Assembly: GCA_944320405.1 (NCBI GenBank)
Contig: CALUHI010000035.1
Coordinates: 1-51,513, forward strand
Direction: 5' to 3'
Length of the DNA: 51,513 nt
Source: an uncultured Eggerthellaceae bacterium
GTDB taxonomy: Bacteria > Actinomycetota > Coriobacteriia > Coriobacteriales > Eggerthellaceae
Position 1 is the stretch's first letter. Every line of letters starts with the position of its first letter. The translations under genes were made by a program, and so were the position numbers. Shown in pieces: positions 32,733-41,878 of this stretch. The notes beneath the pieces were generated by a model. It saw nothing but the letters and a program-made list of their open reading frames with translations, was not told the DNA's origin and ran no database searches.

Positions 32733-32776
32733 TACCCTCCAAGTGGGGACACCGCCCGATGCGGGTGGTTTACGGT
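32733..32776 (+). promoter_or_regulatory. Operator and promoter of the ferredoxin-TorD-molybdoenzyme operon
   Basis: TACCCTCCAAGTGGGGACACC (written in two parts: TACCCTCCAAGTGGG, GACACC) ends in the -35 GACACC (32748-32753), followed after 17 bases by TACGGT (32771-32776). It is the mirror image of the AOR promoter, with about 30 bases between the two operators. The 366-base divergent gap otherwise holds only leaders; the AOR leader is long (about 155 bases). Confidence 0.6.
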
Positions 32777-32861
32777 TGCCGCGTTGCGTGAGGCGCGCTT
32801 AGAGGCGCGAAGCTGCGAGAAGACGAGCGAGGAGAGACACCCGCAACGAGGGGGAAAGAAC

Positions 32862-33683
32862 ATGACCGACGTTACGAAAAACGGCGCTTCTGCCGATCCG
32901 ACGTTCGATGCCGCATCCGGCGAGCCGAGCAGCGAGTCCGCCGTGAACGCTCAAGCGCAATCGACGCCGACCGCCGAGGTTTCAGATGGCGCGCAGCCCG
33001 CTGAAGCCGAGTCTGCCGAGCAGGCACCCAAAAAGCATCGCACGATAACTCGCCGCCAGGTGCTGGCCATGGCGGGTTGCGGCGTGGCAGGTTTGGTTGT
33101 TGGCGGCGTGCTGGCTTCGTGGAGCGTTACCGAGCGCTCCATTGCTTCGGGCCGTATCGATATCCGCACCACGCCTACCAAGATGATCGTCACCGATCGC
33201 GCACGCTGCTCGGGCTGCCAGCGCTGCGAAATGATGTGCACGCTGAAGAACGACGGCCGCGTGTGCCAGCACATCGCGCGCGTGCGCGTGCGTGACAACT
33301 ACTTCTGGGGCTATGGCGTTGACAGTGGCGGCGGCGCGCTTGGCTTGGGCGAAGACGCCTGCCAGTTCACCGTTGAACACTGCAAGCAATGCGCCGATCC
33401 CGCATGCGCCAACTACTGTCCGGTGCATGCCATCAGCTCCGATCCGGACACGGGCGCGCGCGTGGTTGATCCCGACGTGTGCATCGGCTGCGGCATGTGC
33501 GCGCAGGCCTGCCCGTGGAACATGCCCCGCATCGATACCGAGACTGGCGTTTCGACGAAGTGCATTTCGTGCGGCCGCTGCGCCGAGCAGTGCCCCAACG
33601 GCGCCATCCAGTTCATCGATTGGCAGGACATCGCCCAGAAGATCATCGACCAGGGCGTGGTACGTACGACCACATTGGTGTAA
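32862..33683 (+). CDS. Tat-signal four-cluster ferredoxin (electron partner of AOR or of the Mo enzyme)
   Basis: 273 residues. An unusually long N-terminus (about 65 acidic, Ala-rich residues) precedes TITRRQVLAMAGCGVAGLVV, a twin-arginine signal or anchor. The mature part has four cysteine groups: CSGCQRCEMMC, CKQCADPACANYCP, CIGCGMCAQACPWN and CISCGRCAEQCPNG, for four [4Fe-4S] clusters. It resembles E. coli YdhY. It is divergent from the AOR gene and first in an operon with TorD and the A, B and C subunits. The ATG at 32862 has GAGGGGG upstream. Confidence 0.88.
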   Translation: MTDVTKNGASADPTFDAASGEPSSESAVNAQAQSTPTAEVSDGAQPAEAESAEQAPKKHRTITRRQVLAMAGCGVAGLVVGGVLASWSVTERSIASGRIDIRTTPTKMIVTDRARCSGCQRCEMMCTLKNDGRVCQHIARVRVRDNYFWGYGVDSGGGALGLGEDACQFTVEHCKQCADPACANYCPVHAISSDPDTGARVVDPDVCIGCGMCAQACPWNMPRIDTETGVSTKCISCGRCAEQCPNGAIQFIDWQDIAQKIIDQGVVRTTTLV

Positions 33684-33726
33684 CCGTAACGCTGAAAAGG
33701 ACGCAGAGAAAGGAGGGAATGCGGCC

Positions 33727-34437
33727 ATGGGTGACGAAATTGTGTTCTCAACGGTGTCAAAGTGCTTCGCGCCGATTGATCGCGATGCGTGGAACGCATT
33801 GACGCAGGGTGTAGCCTGGGCCGATTTCCTCGATGCGTCGCGGCGCCTGCTCCAACGGGGAGCAAAGCTGGGCGAAGACGAGTCGCCAGCTAGCCGTGTG
33901 CGCTTGTCGTGTCCGCTGCAAGACTTCCTTTCTGTCGGCGAGGTGAACGCTTTGTTTGCACCGCCGAGCTGGGAGGACGTACGGTCGTTTGCCGCGCTTC
34001 ACTTCACTGGCGGGCTTCCCGCTTCGGCACCGCCCATCGAATCGCTCTACCGGCTTCCCGGCGATGGTGCGGAGCCTTTCGCCCCGCACGGGGAGAGCAG
34101 GCTGCCCGGCTCGTATTATGGCGAGTCGGCACGCTATATGCGCGACCTTGTGCGGCGCATGGGGATGTCTCTTCCGCCCGCGTTCGCCGATTGCCCGGAT
34201 CATCTTTCGATAGAGCTCGACTTGCTGGCGGTTTTGTTGCGAAGCGGCATGACGCATCAGGCTCGCGAGTTTCTGTCCGAGCGTTTTGCGTGGCTGCCGG
34301 CGTTCCGCCTGCGGCTTTTAGGGCTGGAAGACCAAGCGCACGTCCGCTTCTATGTGGGGCTTGTCGACGTGCTTTTGGGAGTGTGGCTGCAGCATGCGGC
34401 AGATGCGGCGTCAAAACGTCCTTTCAACGATGTCTAG
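33727..34437 (+). CDS. TorD-family molybdoenzyme chaperone, copy 1
   Basis: 236 all-helical residues with TorD/DmsD features: PLQDFLSVGEVNALFAPPS, SLYRLPGDG, the loop YMRDLVRRMGMSLP and PDHLSIELDLLAVLL. These chaperones hold the Tat signal of a molybdopterin subunit until cofactor is inserted. It precedes the catalytic subunit by 34 bases. A second copy at 38316 has the same order of motifs (PLQEFLSSREVDALFAPPS, PDHLSLELDMVSVLL). AAGGAGGG lies about 8 bases before the ATG. Confidence 0.88.
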   Translation: MGDEIVFSTVSKCFAPIDRDAWNALTQGVAWADFLDASRRLLQRGAKLGEDESPASRVRLSCPLQDFLSVGEVNALFAPPSWEDVRSFAALHFTGGLPASAPPIESLYRLPGDGAEPFAPHGESRLPGSYYGESARYMRDLVRRMGMSLPPAFADCPDHLSIELDLLAVLLRSGMTHQAREFLSERFAWLPAFRLRLLGLEDQAHVRFYVGLVDVLLGVWLQHAADAASKRPFNDV

Positions 34438-34471
34438 ACGAAGTGCACCAATGTATACGAGAGGAACCATC

Positions 34472-36673
34472 ATGTCAGAACACGCTATAACCAGGCGGAG
34501 TTTTCTGGCCGGAAGCGCCGGCGTTGCGGCTGCGATCGCCGGTTCGGAATTCTTGAGCTTTGGCTCGTGGCAGCAGGCATACGCCGAGGAAGCGGCTGGC
34601 CCCACAACCACCGCGCACTCGCTGTGCAACGCCTGCTCGACGAAATGCGGCTTCACCGCCTACGTTGTGGACGGCAAGCTCGACAAGATCATCGGCGACG
34701 CCAGTCATCCCTACTGCGAGGGCACGTTGTGCGCCCGCGGCTACGGGTACGCCGATATCGCCTATTCCGCCGACCGTTTGACCGATCCGCTGAAAAAGAA
34801 CGAATCCGGCCAGTTCCAAGCCATCAGCTGGGAACAGGCCTATGCCGAAATCGGCGAGAAAGTCCAATCCATCATCAAGGAGAGCGGCCCCGAAACGTTG
34901 GCGATCGTCCAAGACCCGCGCCCTTCGGGTAAGTACTACTCCCAGCGCTTCATGAACGCGCTTGGCTCGCCCAACGTGTACACGCACGGCGTTGCCTGCA
35001 ACATGTCGAAGAACTCCGGCTTCGCCCAGGTCATCGGTGCCAGTGACTACACGAGCGACGTTGAGAACTCGAAGATGACCATGTTTATCGGCCGCAGCTA
35101 CGCCGATGCCATTCGCCCCAGCGCGCTGCATGCGCTTGAGAAAGCGCATGAGGCCGGCGCCTACATCGTGCTGGTCGACCCGCGCTTGAACAACTCCATC
35201 GCGTTTGCCGACGAGTGGGTTCCCATCAACCCTGGCACCGATCTCGCCTTCATTCTGGGCATGGCCCATGTGCTGGTCAGCAAGGGCCTCTACGACAAAG
35301 ACTACGTCGCTGCCAATTCCGTGGGGTTCGACGAGTGGGCTTCCTACCTTCAGAACTGCACGCCCGAGTGGGCGCAAGAGATCACCGGCATCGACGCCAA
35401 CACCATTGAGCGTCTAGCGACCATGTTTGCCGAGGCGGCACCGGCGGCCTCCATCGAACCGAGCTGGCGCGGTGCCTTTGGGTGCTCGTACGACAACTCA
35501 GGCGAGACTGCGCGTGCAGTATGCGCGTTCAACACGCTTCTTGGCTGCTGGAACCAAAAGGGCGGCGCCCTGTTTTTGCCCAGCGTGTCTGCGAGCAAAC
35601 TCGACGCGGGCACGTTCCCCAGCGTCCCCAAGCCCGAAGGGACCATCGTTGGCGCCAAGGAGTACCCGCTGTCGCAGTCGGGCATGGGCGTGTCCGTCTT
35701 CGCCGCCAACCTGGCGACTACGGGCATGGTACGCGGCATGTTCTTCTACAACTCCAACATGGTGGCGGGCTACTCCAATCCCGAGCATCTGAAAGAATGC
35801 GTCGAGGCGCTGGATCTTTCGGTTGCCATCGATGTTCAGATGAGCGAGACGTGCATGGCCTGCCAATACGTGCTGCCCGACACCAGCTATCTCGAGCGTC
35901 TTGAGTTGCCCGAGTTCGTCTCGGCCAAGACGCCGGTGGTCACCTTGCGCGACAAGGTCATCGAGAAAGTGCATCCCAACACGCGCCCGGTCGATCAAAT
36001 CTTCAGCGAACTTGCCGAAGCGTGCGGCGTAGGCGAGTACTTCACGTTCTCCGTCGAAGAGCTCGCAGACGCGCAGCTTGCCTCCGTGGGGCTCTCGCTT
36101 GACGCTTTGCGCCAGAAGGGGACGGCGGCGTTCCCCGAGAAGACGTTCGAGTACGGCAAGACGCCTGAATGGAAGACGCCGACCGGCAAGATCCAATTCG
36201 CCAGCGATGCTTGCGAAAAAGCGGGCTTGCCTCGCGTGCCGCAGTGGCGCGAGCCGGCAGTTTCGGTGCCCGACGATGGTGCGAGCTTCCGCTTGATCGG
36301 CGGCAAGCAGGCTATCCATTCCCATACCCAAACGGCCAACATCGAAGCGCTGATGGACATCACCAAACAGTATGGCCTCGACCGCGTGTGGATGAACGCG
36401 AACCGCGCTGCCGAGCTGGGCATTGCAGACGGCGATACGGTGCTTGTGTCGAACGATCTGTTCTCCGGCCAGGCGCAGGTGAAGGTCACCGAGCGCATCA
36501 ATCCCGAGGCGCTGTATCTGCCCAGCCATTACGGCTGCTCGTCCCCGCAGCAGAAAACCGCGTACAATGTGGGTCTGCGCCAGATGGACTTCGTGCCCTA
36601 TCGTTTGGAGGAAGGCTACGGCGGCGCCTGCACGCAGGAGACGTTCGTGACCGTTAAGAAAGTGGGTGCATGA
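34472..36673 (+). CDS. Tat-exported molybdopterin oxidoreductase catalytic subunit, copy 1 (Psr/Phs-like)
   Basis: 733 residues. The Tat signal is ITRRSFLAGSAGVAAAIAG; the Fe-S site is CNACSTKCGF plus CEGTLCARG; the probable Mo ligand is Cys in THGVACNMSKNSG; GRSYADAIRPSALH and HSHTQTANIEALMDITKQY lie in the pterin-binding parts. It belongs to the DMSO reductase family, nearest in layout to polysulfide/thiosulfate reductase A. With an Fe-S subunit and an NrfD-type anchor it should exchange electrons with quinone at the outer membrane face. The electron acceptor or donor cannot be told from sequence. GAGAGGA precedes the ATG. Confidence 0.92.
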   Translation: MSEHAITRRSFLAGSAGVAAAIAGSEFLSFGSWQQAYAEEAAGPTTTAHSLCNACSTKCGFTAYVVDGKLDKIIGDASHPYCEGTLCARGYGYADIAYSADRLTDPLKKNESGQFQAISWEQAYAEIGEKVQSIIKESGPETLAIVQDPRPSGKYYSQRFMNALGSPNVYTHGVACNMSKNSGFAQVIGASDYTSDVENSKMTMFIGRSYADAIRPSALHALEKAHEAGAYIVLVDPRLNNSIAFADEWVPINPGTDLAFILGMAHVLVSKGLYDKDYVAANSVGFDEWASYLQNCTPEWAQEITGIDANTIERLATMFAEAAPAASIEPSWRGAFGCSYDNSGETARAVCAFNTLLGCWNQKGGALFLPSVSASKLDAGTFPSVPKPEGTIVGAKEYPLSQSGMGVSVFAANLATTGMVRGMFFYNSNMVAGYSNPEHLKECVEALDLSVAIDVQMSETCMACQYVLPDTSYLERLELPEFVSAKTPVVTLRDKVIEKVHPNTRPVDQIFSELAEACGVGEYFTFSVEELADAQLASVGLSLDALRQKGTAAFPEKTFEYGKTPEWKTPTGKIQFASDACEKAGLPRVPQWREPAVSVPDDGASFRLIGGKQAIHSHTQTANIEALMDITKQYGLDRVWMNANRAAELGIADGDTVLVSNDLFSGQAQVKVTERINPEALYLPSHYGCSSPQQKTAYNVGLRQMDFVPYRLEEGYGGACTQETFVTVKKVGA

Positions 36674-37215
36674 TGACGCGCTACGGAATGCTGATCAATA
36701 CCAAGAAGTGCATTGGCTGCTATGCCTGCCGCACCGCGTGCCAGCGTCAGAACGGATTGCTCCCTGACGAGGCATTCATCCGCTTTGAAGAGCGCGAACA
36801 GGGAACGTACCCAGCGGTGTCGGTCGAGCATTTGCCGCTTCAGTGCATGCACTGCGAAGATGCGCCGTGCGTGAGCGTGTGTCCTACGGGTGCGTCCCAT
36901 ATCGGCCCTGATGGCATCGTGACGGTCGACCATGGCAAGTGCATCGGCTGCCTTTACTGTGTTGCAGCCTGCCCGTATCAGGTGCGCGTGCGCAACTCCC
37001 AGACGGGTGGCGTCGACAAATGCCGTTTCTGCAACGTGTCCAATTACGAGAACGGCACCAAGATGTCAACGTGCGTCACCGCGTGCCCCACGGGTGTGCG
37101 CATCTTCGGCGATCTTGACGATCCCGATTGCGAGCTGGTCAAGGAGATCAATCGCACTCATGCCGAGCCCATCGCGGGCGACGTCACCAAGTCCAAAGTT
37201 TATTACGTGAGGTGA
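36670..37215 (+). CDS. Four-cluster Fe-S subunit, copy 1 (PsrB/NrfC type)
   Basis: 181 residues. Clusters: CIGCYACRTACQRQN, CMHCEDAPCVSVCPTGA, CIGCLYCVAACPYQVR and CRFC...CVTACPTG. No signal peptide, so it should be exported with the Tat-bearing catalytic subunit. It starts ATGATG, overlapping the stop of the A subunit (ATGA). It conducts electrons between the catalytic and the membrane subunit. Confidence 0.92.
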   Translation: MMTRYGMLINTKKCIGCYACRTACQRQNGLLPDEAFIRFEEREQGTYPAVSVEHLPLQCMHCEDAPCVSVCPTGASHIGPDGIVTVDHGKCIGCLYCVAACPYQVRVRNSQTGGVDKCRFCNVSNYENGTKMSTCVTACPTGVRIFGDLDDPDCELVKEINRTHAEPIAGDVTKSKVYYVR

Positions 37216-37221
37216 TGAGGG

Positions 37222-38118
37222 ATGTCATACGAACCTATTTGGAGCGGCATCATCGCCTGCTACCTGTTTCTTGCCGGTTTGGGCGGTGGCGCTTTCATCA
37301 CATCGGCGTTCATCCGGTGGCGGCATCCCGAAGCGGTGCGGATGCGCGTGTATGGGCACATCATCGCTCCGGTCACGGTTATTATCGGTTTGGTTCTGCT
37401 GATGTTCGACGCGACGGCAGGTTTGCACAACCCACTGCGCTTCGCGTTGCTGCTGAGCAATTTCGGATCGGTGATGACGTGGGGCGTGGTGTTCTTGGGC
37501 CTGTTCGTCATCGTCTCGGTGATCGTTGCGGTACTCGATCTGCTGCATAAGCACATTCCGGTGGTGCTTGACATTGTCGGGTCGGTTCTGGGCGTGTGCG
37601 TGGCGGTCTATACGGGCTGCCTGCTGGGCGTGTGCAAGACGTTTCCGCTATGGAACAACGCCCTGCTGCCCATTCTGTTCCTCGTCTCGGCGGTGTCCAC
37701 TGGCATGGCGTCGGTTCTTGTGGCGGCGATCATCCGTCATCCCGAGGAGTTCAACCGCGTGGGCGTGCTGAAGAAGTTCCACTTCTGCCTGCCAATTATC
37801 GAGCTCGTGCTTATTGCGTCGCTGTGCTTTATTACCTACCAGGACACTTCTGGTGCTGGTGCGGCATCGGTGGCCAAGATGATCGCGGGGGAGTATGCTC
37901 CGGCCTTCTGGGTCCTGCTCATTCTGGTTGGCTTGGTTCTGCCTACTGCGCTTGAGACGCGCATGCTGTTCTTCAGCTCGCGCGAGTTCGAGGAGAGCCG
38001 CAAGGCTCACTGGATCAGTTTCGCGTCCGACGCCGGCGTGCTCATCGGTGGCTTCGTTCTGCGTCTGCTGATCTTGCTTGCCGCACTGCCCATTACGATG
38101 GTGGTGCCCTGGGTGTAG
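37222..38118 (+). CDS. NrfD/PsrC-type membrane anchor, copy 1
   Basis: 298 residues with about 8 membrane helices. It starts MSYEPIWSGIIACYLFLAGLG, typical of NrfD/PsrC. VYTGCLLGVCKTFPLWNNALLP and KKFHFCLPIIELVLIASLCF are well kept in the second copy too. It oxidises or reduces quinone for the complex. GTGAGGTGATGAGGG lies before the ATG, 6 bases after the Fe-S stop. Confidence 0.92.
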   Translation: MSYEPIWSGIIACYLFLAGLGGGAFITSAFIRWRHPEAVRMRVYGHIIAPVTVIIGLVLLMFDATAGLHNPLRFALLLSNFGSVMTWGVVFLGLFVIVSVIVAVLDLLHKHIPVVLDIVGSVLGVCVAVYTGCLLGVCKTFPLWNNALLPILFLVSAVSTGMASVLVAAIIRHPEEFNRVGVLKKFHFCLPIIELVLIASLCFITYQDTSGAGAASVAKMIAGEYAPAFWVLLILVGLVLPTALETRMLFFSSREFEESRKAHWISFASDAGVLIGGFVLRLLILLAALPITMVVPWV

Positions 38119-38149
38119 CATCTGACCTGCAGATATGCCTTTTAGCTGA

Positions 38150-38184
38150 CCCCGTGTCGTCTGTTATGGACGACACGGGGTTTT
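38150..38184 (+). terminator. Terminator after operon copy 1
   Basis: A 12-bp stem CCCCGTGTCGTC/GACGACACGGGG with a 7-base loop is followed by TTTTG. It separates the two tandem operons. Confidence 0.92.
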
Positions 38185-38315
38185 GTCATCTTGTCCTCTG
38201 TTTCTCAAAAATCGCCTGGAACAGACGACAGCGTCTTGGCATGGCACCCCATACTCTCAGCTATCGCGACGCGTCGAGGGGGCGCGTCGGGTAGACGAGA
38301 CGAGAGGGGTGCGCC

Positions 38316-39011
38316 ATGATGATGGACGATGCAAGGCTGTTCGCCGCACTGGCGCAGTGCTTTGGCCCTGTGGACCAAAGCGAGTGGGAGCGCACGACAA
38401 GCGACGACGAATGGCAAGCGCTGATCGCCCGTCTGCGTATGCTGCTCCAGCAGCCCGATGCTTTCGGTGCCGTTGAGGCGCCTCTTTTGCGCGCGCACCG
38501 CGCGGTGCCGCTGCAGGAGTTCCTTTCCAGCCGCGAGGTTGACGCCCTTTTCGCGCCGCCCTCCTTTGCCGAGAAGCAATCGTTTGCCGCGCGCCACTTC
38601 ACCGGCGGCTTGCCGGAAAGCGCGCTTCCCATCGAGTCGCTTTACGTCGAGTGGACCAACGATCCGAAGCGCAGCCCGTTTGCCCGCCAGAAGGGCCTGT
38701 ACTCCGCCGATACCGCGCTGTACATGCGCGATCTCATCGCCGATCTGGGTCTGGAGCTTCCGGAAAGCCTCGCAGCCTACCCCGACCACCTGTCACTCGA
38801 GTTGGACATGGTGTCGGTGTTGCTGGAAGCGGGCCGCACTGACGACGCGCGCCAGCTGTTTTTGGAGCGAAGCGCGTGGCTGACGGCTTACCGGCTGAAG
38901 CTTGTGGCACTCGGCGAAGAAGCGCTGTTCTACCTGGCTCTGATCGACGTGCTGCTAGGCGTCAGGGCGCAGCTCGAAGCCGACGAAGGCTGCGAGCTCG
39001 AGTCCGCGTAG
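38316..39011 (+). CDS. TorD-family molybdoenzyme chaperone, copy 2
   Basis: 231 residues, all-helical, same motif order as copy 1: FAALAQCFGPVDQSEW at the N-terminus, VPLQEFLSSREVDALFAPPS, HFTGGLPESALPIESLY, YMRDLIADLGLELPE and PDHLSLELDMVSVLLEAG. It probably serves the catalytic subunit encoded next. Three ATG codons in a row start the frame; GAGAGGGG lies upstream. A palindromic repeat separates it from the next gene. Confidence 0.88.
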   Translation: MMMDDARLFAALAQCFGPVDQSEWERTTSDDEWQALIARLRMLLQQPDAFGAVEAPLLRAHRAVPLQEFLSSREVDALFAPPSFAEKQSFAARHFTGGLPESALPIESLYVEWTNDPKRSPFARQKGLYSADTALYMRDLIADLGLELPESLAAYPDHLSLELDMVSVLLEAGRTDDARQLFLERSAWLTAYRLKLVALGEEALFYLALIDVLLGVRAQLEADEGCELESA

Positions 39012-39019
39012 CAGCGGGC

Positions 39020-39054
39020 AAATGAGAAAAAGGGACAGTCACTTTTTCTCATTT
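39020..39054. repeat. 35-bp palindromic repeat, copy D
   Basis: AAATGAGAAAAAG and CTTTTTCTCATTT are arms around GGAC-a-GTCA, with a single G/A mismatch. It is the inverted version of the copy at 8182 (GTGACcGTCCC against GGGACaGTCAC). It lies inside the operon, 9 bases past the chaperone stop, where it could reduce read-through. Confidence 0.75.
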
Positions 39055-39132
39055 TGGACGGTTCGTTAAGCGCAGAAGCGCTCGCGATAAGGAAATGACG
39101 AGAAACGTAGAGGGAAAGAGAAAGGGGAGAAG

Positions 39133-41328
39133 ATGACGGAAACCACCATCACCAGGCGCAGCTTCCTGGCGGCAAGCGCTGGCGTCGCCGCAGTGGCAGC
39201 CACCAGCGGATTCGTGGGATTTTCCGCCTGGGAGGCCGAGCAGGCGCACGCCGCCGGCGAGAAGAAGGCCGTGCATTCGCTGTGCAACTCCTGCTCGTCC
39301 AAGTGCGGTTTCACCGCATACGTGGGCGAGGACGGGCGCTTCACCGAGATGGTCGGCGATCCCGACCATCCGTACTGCGATGGCACCCTGTGCGCCCGTG
39401 GATACGGCTACGCGTCCATCGCGTGGTCTGAGGACCGCCTCACCGATCCGCTGAAGAAAAACGATCAGGGCAAGTTCGAAGCCATCAGCTGGGACCAAGC
39501 GCTCAGCGAGATCGCCGAGAAGACCAACGCCATCATCGCGTCGGACGGCCCGCAGTCGCTCATCATGATTCAAGACCCGCGTCCGTCCGGCAGCTTCTAC
39601 ACGAAGCGCTTCATGAACGCGCTGGGCTCCGCGAACGTGTACACCCATGGCGTGTCGTGCAACATGTCCAAGAACTCCGGCATGACCCAAGCCATTGGTG
39701 CCGCAGACTTCACGGCTGATGTCGCCAATGCCAACATGATCATGTTCCTGGGACGCAGCTACGCCGACGGCATCCGTCCGTCTTCGCTGCATCAGCTTCG
39801 CGACGCGAAGGCGAACGGCGTGCACATCGTTATCGTCGATCCGCGCCAGAACGCCAGCTGCCTGTACGCCGACGAGTGGGTGCCCATCAAGCCCGGCACC
39901 GACCTCGCGCTGATCTTGGCCATGGCGCACGTTCTGATCAAGGACGGCAAGTACGACGCCGACTACATCGCCAACTACACGGTGGGCTTCGAGGACTGGG
40001 CGCAGCGCGTCCAGGAGTACACCCCCGAGTGGGCCGCCGAGATCACCGGCATTCCCGCCGAGACCATCGAGCGCTTGGCCAACGAGATGTGGGAGGCTGC
40101 TCCCAAGGCCTGCATCGAGCAGGGTTGGCGTGCCGCATTCGGCTGCGCGCACCAGAACTCCGGCGAGACCGCTCGCGCGCTGTGCCTGTTCAACACGTTG
40201 CTGGGCTGCTGGGGCATCGAGGGCGGTGCCTACTTCCCGGCAAGCGCCAGCGCCGGCAAGCTGACCGACCCGAAGTTCGCTGCGCCTGCTGCGCCTGCCG
40301 AGAAGATCATCGGCCAGGCAGAGTACCCGGTTTCCTCTGGCGGCATGGGCGTGTCCACTTTCGCGCTTTCGACCATTCCCGAGGGCCGCGTGAAGGGCGT
40401 GTTCTTCTACCAGTCCAACTGCGTGGCGGGCTACTCCAACCCCGCTCAGCTGTCTGAGTTCGTGCAAGCTGCCGAGCTGTCCGTTGCCATCGACGTTCAG
40501 ATGACCGAGACCTGCCAGGCATGCCAGTACGTTCTGCCCGACACGAGCTACCTGGAGCGCCTTGAGGTTCCCGAGTTCGTGGGCGGCAAGATTCCTGTGG
40601 TCAGCCTGCGCGATCGCGTGCTGGAGAAGATCCATCCCAACACCAAGCCGGTCGACGAGATCTTCACCGAGCTCGCCAACGCGTGTGGCGTGGGCCAGTA
40701 CTTCCAGTTCACCATCGACGAGCTTGCCGACGCCCAGCTGCAGACGATCGGGCTTTCACTCGACGAGCTGCGCGAGAAAGGCACCATCACCTTCCCCGAG
40801 AAAGCTCTGAAGTACGGTCTCAAGACCACCTGGAATACGGCGGACAAGAAGGTTCACTTCACCAGCGACGCCTGTGTGGCGGCCGGCTTCCCGGCATCGC
40901 CCGGTTGGCTGGAGCCGCTGGTCATGCCCGGCGAAGGCCAGTTCCGCCTGGTGGGCGGCAAGCAGGCCATCCACACCCACACCCAGACCGCCAACATCGA
41001 GCCGCTGATGGCCATCACCAAGATGTACGGCCTCGAGCGCATCTGGATGAACGCCGACGTGGCGGCCAGCATGGGCATCGAGGACGGCGACGAGGTCGAG
41101 GTGTCCAGCGACACCCACACCGGCCGCACCCGCGTGAAGGTGACCCAGCGTATCGAGCCTACGTCCATCTACCTGCCCAGCCACTACGGGTGCTCGGTTC
41201 CCGAGCAGCGCACCGCCTATAACGTGGGCCTGCGCCAGATGGACTTCGTGCCCTTCCACATCGAGCCTGGCTACGGCGGCACCATGTCGCAGGAGACGCT
41301 CGTCACCGTGAAGAAGGTAGGTGCATAA
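39133..41328 (+). CDS. Tat-exported molybdopterin oxidoreductase catalytic subunit, copy 2
   Basis: 731 residues, clearly paralogous to copy 1 along its whole length: Tat signal ITRRSFLAASAGVAAVAA, Fe-S site CNSCSSKCGF plus CDGTLCARGYGYA, Mo-site Cys in THGVSCNMSKNSG, and HTHTQTANIEPLMAITKMY. Differences are spread over the protein and concentrate in linkers such as the KAVHS and APAAPAEKI regions, so substrate range could differ. AAAGGGGAG precedes the ATG. The A, B and C genes follow in the same order as in copy 1. Confidence 0.92.
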   Translation: MTETTITRRSFLAASAGVAAVAATSGFVGFSAWEAEQAHAAGEKKAVHSLCNSCSSKCGFTAYVGEDGRFTEMVGDPDHPYCDGTLCARGYGYASIAWSEDRLTDPLKKNDQGKFEAISWDQALSEIAEKTNAIIASDGPQSLIMIQDPRPSGSFYTKRFMNALGSANVYTHGVSCNMSKNSGMTQAIGAADFTADVANANMIMFLGRSYADGIRPSSLHQLRDAKANGVHIVIVDPRQNASCLYADEWVPIKPGTDLALILAMAHVLIKDGKYDADYIANYTVGFEDWAQRVQEYTPEWAAEITGIPAETIERLANEMWEAAPKACIEQGWRAAFGCAHQNSGETARALCLFNTLLGCWGIEGGAYFPASASAGKLTDPKFAAPAAPAEKIIGQAEYPVSSGGMGVSTFALSTIPEGRVKGVFFYQSNCVAGYSNPAQLSEFVQAAELSVAIDVQMTETCQACQYVLPDTSYLERLEVPEFVGGKIPVVSLRDRVLEKIHPNTKPVDEIFTELANACGVGQYFQFTIDELADAQLQTIGLSLDELREKGTITFPEKALKYGLKTTWNTADKKVHFTSDACVAAGFPASPGWLEPLVMPGEGQFRLVGGKQAIHTHTQTANIEPLMAITKMYGLERIWMNADVAASMGIEDGDEVEVSSDTHTGRTRVKVTQRIEPTSIYLPSHYGCSVPEQRTAYNVGLRQMDFVPFHIEPGYGGTMSQETLVTVKKVGA

Positions 41329-41873
41329 TGACCCGCTACGGAATGCTTATCGATACCACCAACTGCATCGGCTGCTTTGCCTGCCGCACCGCGTGCCAGC
41401 GTCAGAACGGCCAGGACCCTGAGGTGGATTACATCCGCTACGAGGAGCGCGAAACGGGCACGCTGCCGTTCGTGCACCACGAGACCGTGCCGCTGCAGTG
41501 CATGCACTGTGAAGACGCCCCCTGCGTCCACGTGTGCCCCACCGGCGCCAGCTACATCGCCGAGGGCGGCGTGGTGAAGGTGGACGAGTCCAAGTGCATC
41601 GGCTGCCGCTACTGCATGGCCGCTTGCCCCTACCAGGTGCGCGTGCACAACAAAGTGTCGGGCGCCGTGGAGAAGTGCAAGTTCTGCCACGCCTGGGTTT
41701 ACGAGCATCCCGAGACGCCGTCGAACACGTGCGTCACGGCATGCGTCACCGGTTGCCGCATCTTCGGTGACCTGGATGATCCCAACAGCGAACTGTCCCG
41801 CGCCATCGTCGAGAAGAACGCGCTGCCCATTGCAGGCGATCTGACGAAGGCCAAGATCTTCTACGTGAGGTGA
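41328..41873 (+). CDS. Four-cluster Fe-S subunit, copy 2
   Basis: 181 residues, same length as copy 1. Clusters CIGCFACRTACQRQN, CMHCEDAPCVHVCPTGA, CIGCRYCMAACPYQVR and CKFC...CVTACVTGC. The first base of its ATG is the last base of the A-subunit TAA, a one-base overlap. Confidence 0.92.
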   Translation: MTRYGMLIDTTNCIGCFACRTACQRQNGQDPEVDYIRYEERETGTLPFVHHETVPLQCMHCEDAPCVHVCPTGASYIAEGGVVKVDESKCIGCRYCMAACPYQVRVHNKVSGAVEKCKFCHAWVYEHPETPSNTCVTACVTGCRIFGDLDDPNSELSRAIVEKNALPIAGDLTKAKIFYVR

Positions 41874-41878
41874 TAACC

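Noticed and set aside
39049-40635. Minus-strand open frame of 528 codons
   Set aside because: Shadow of molybdoenzyme copy 2; a similar shadow exists over copy 1, showing it is a product of codon use.
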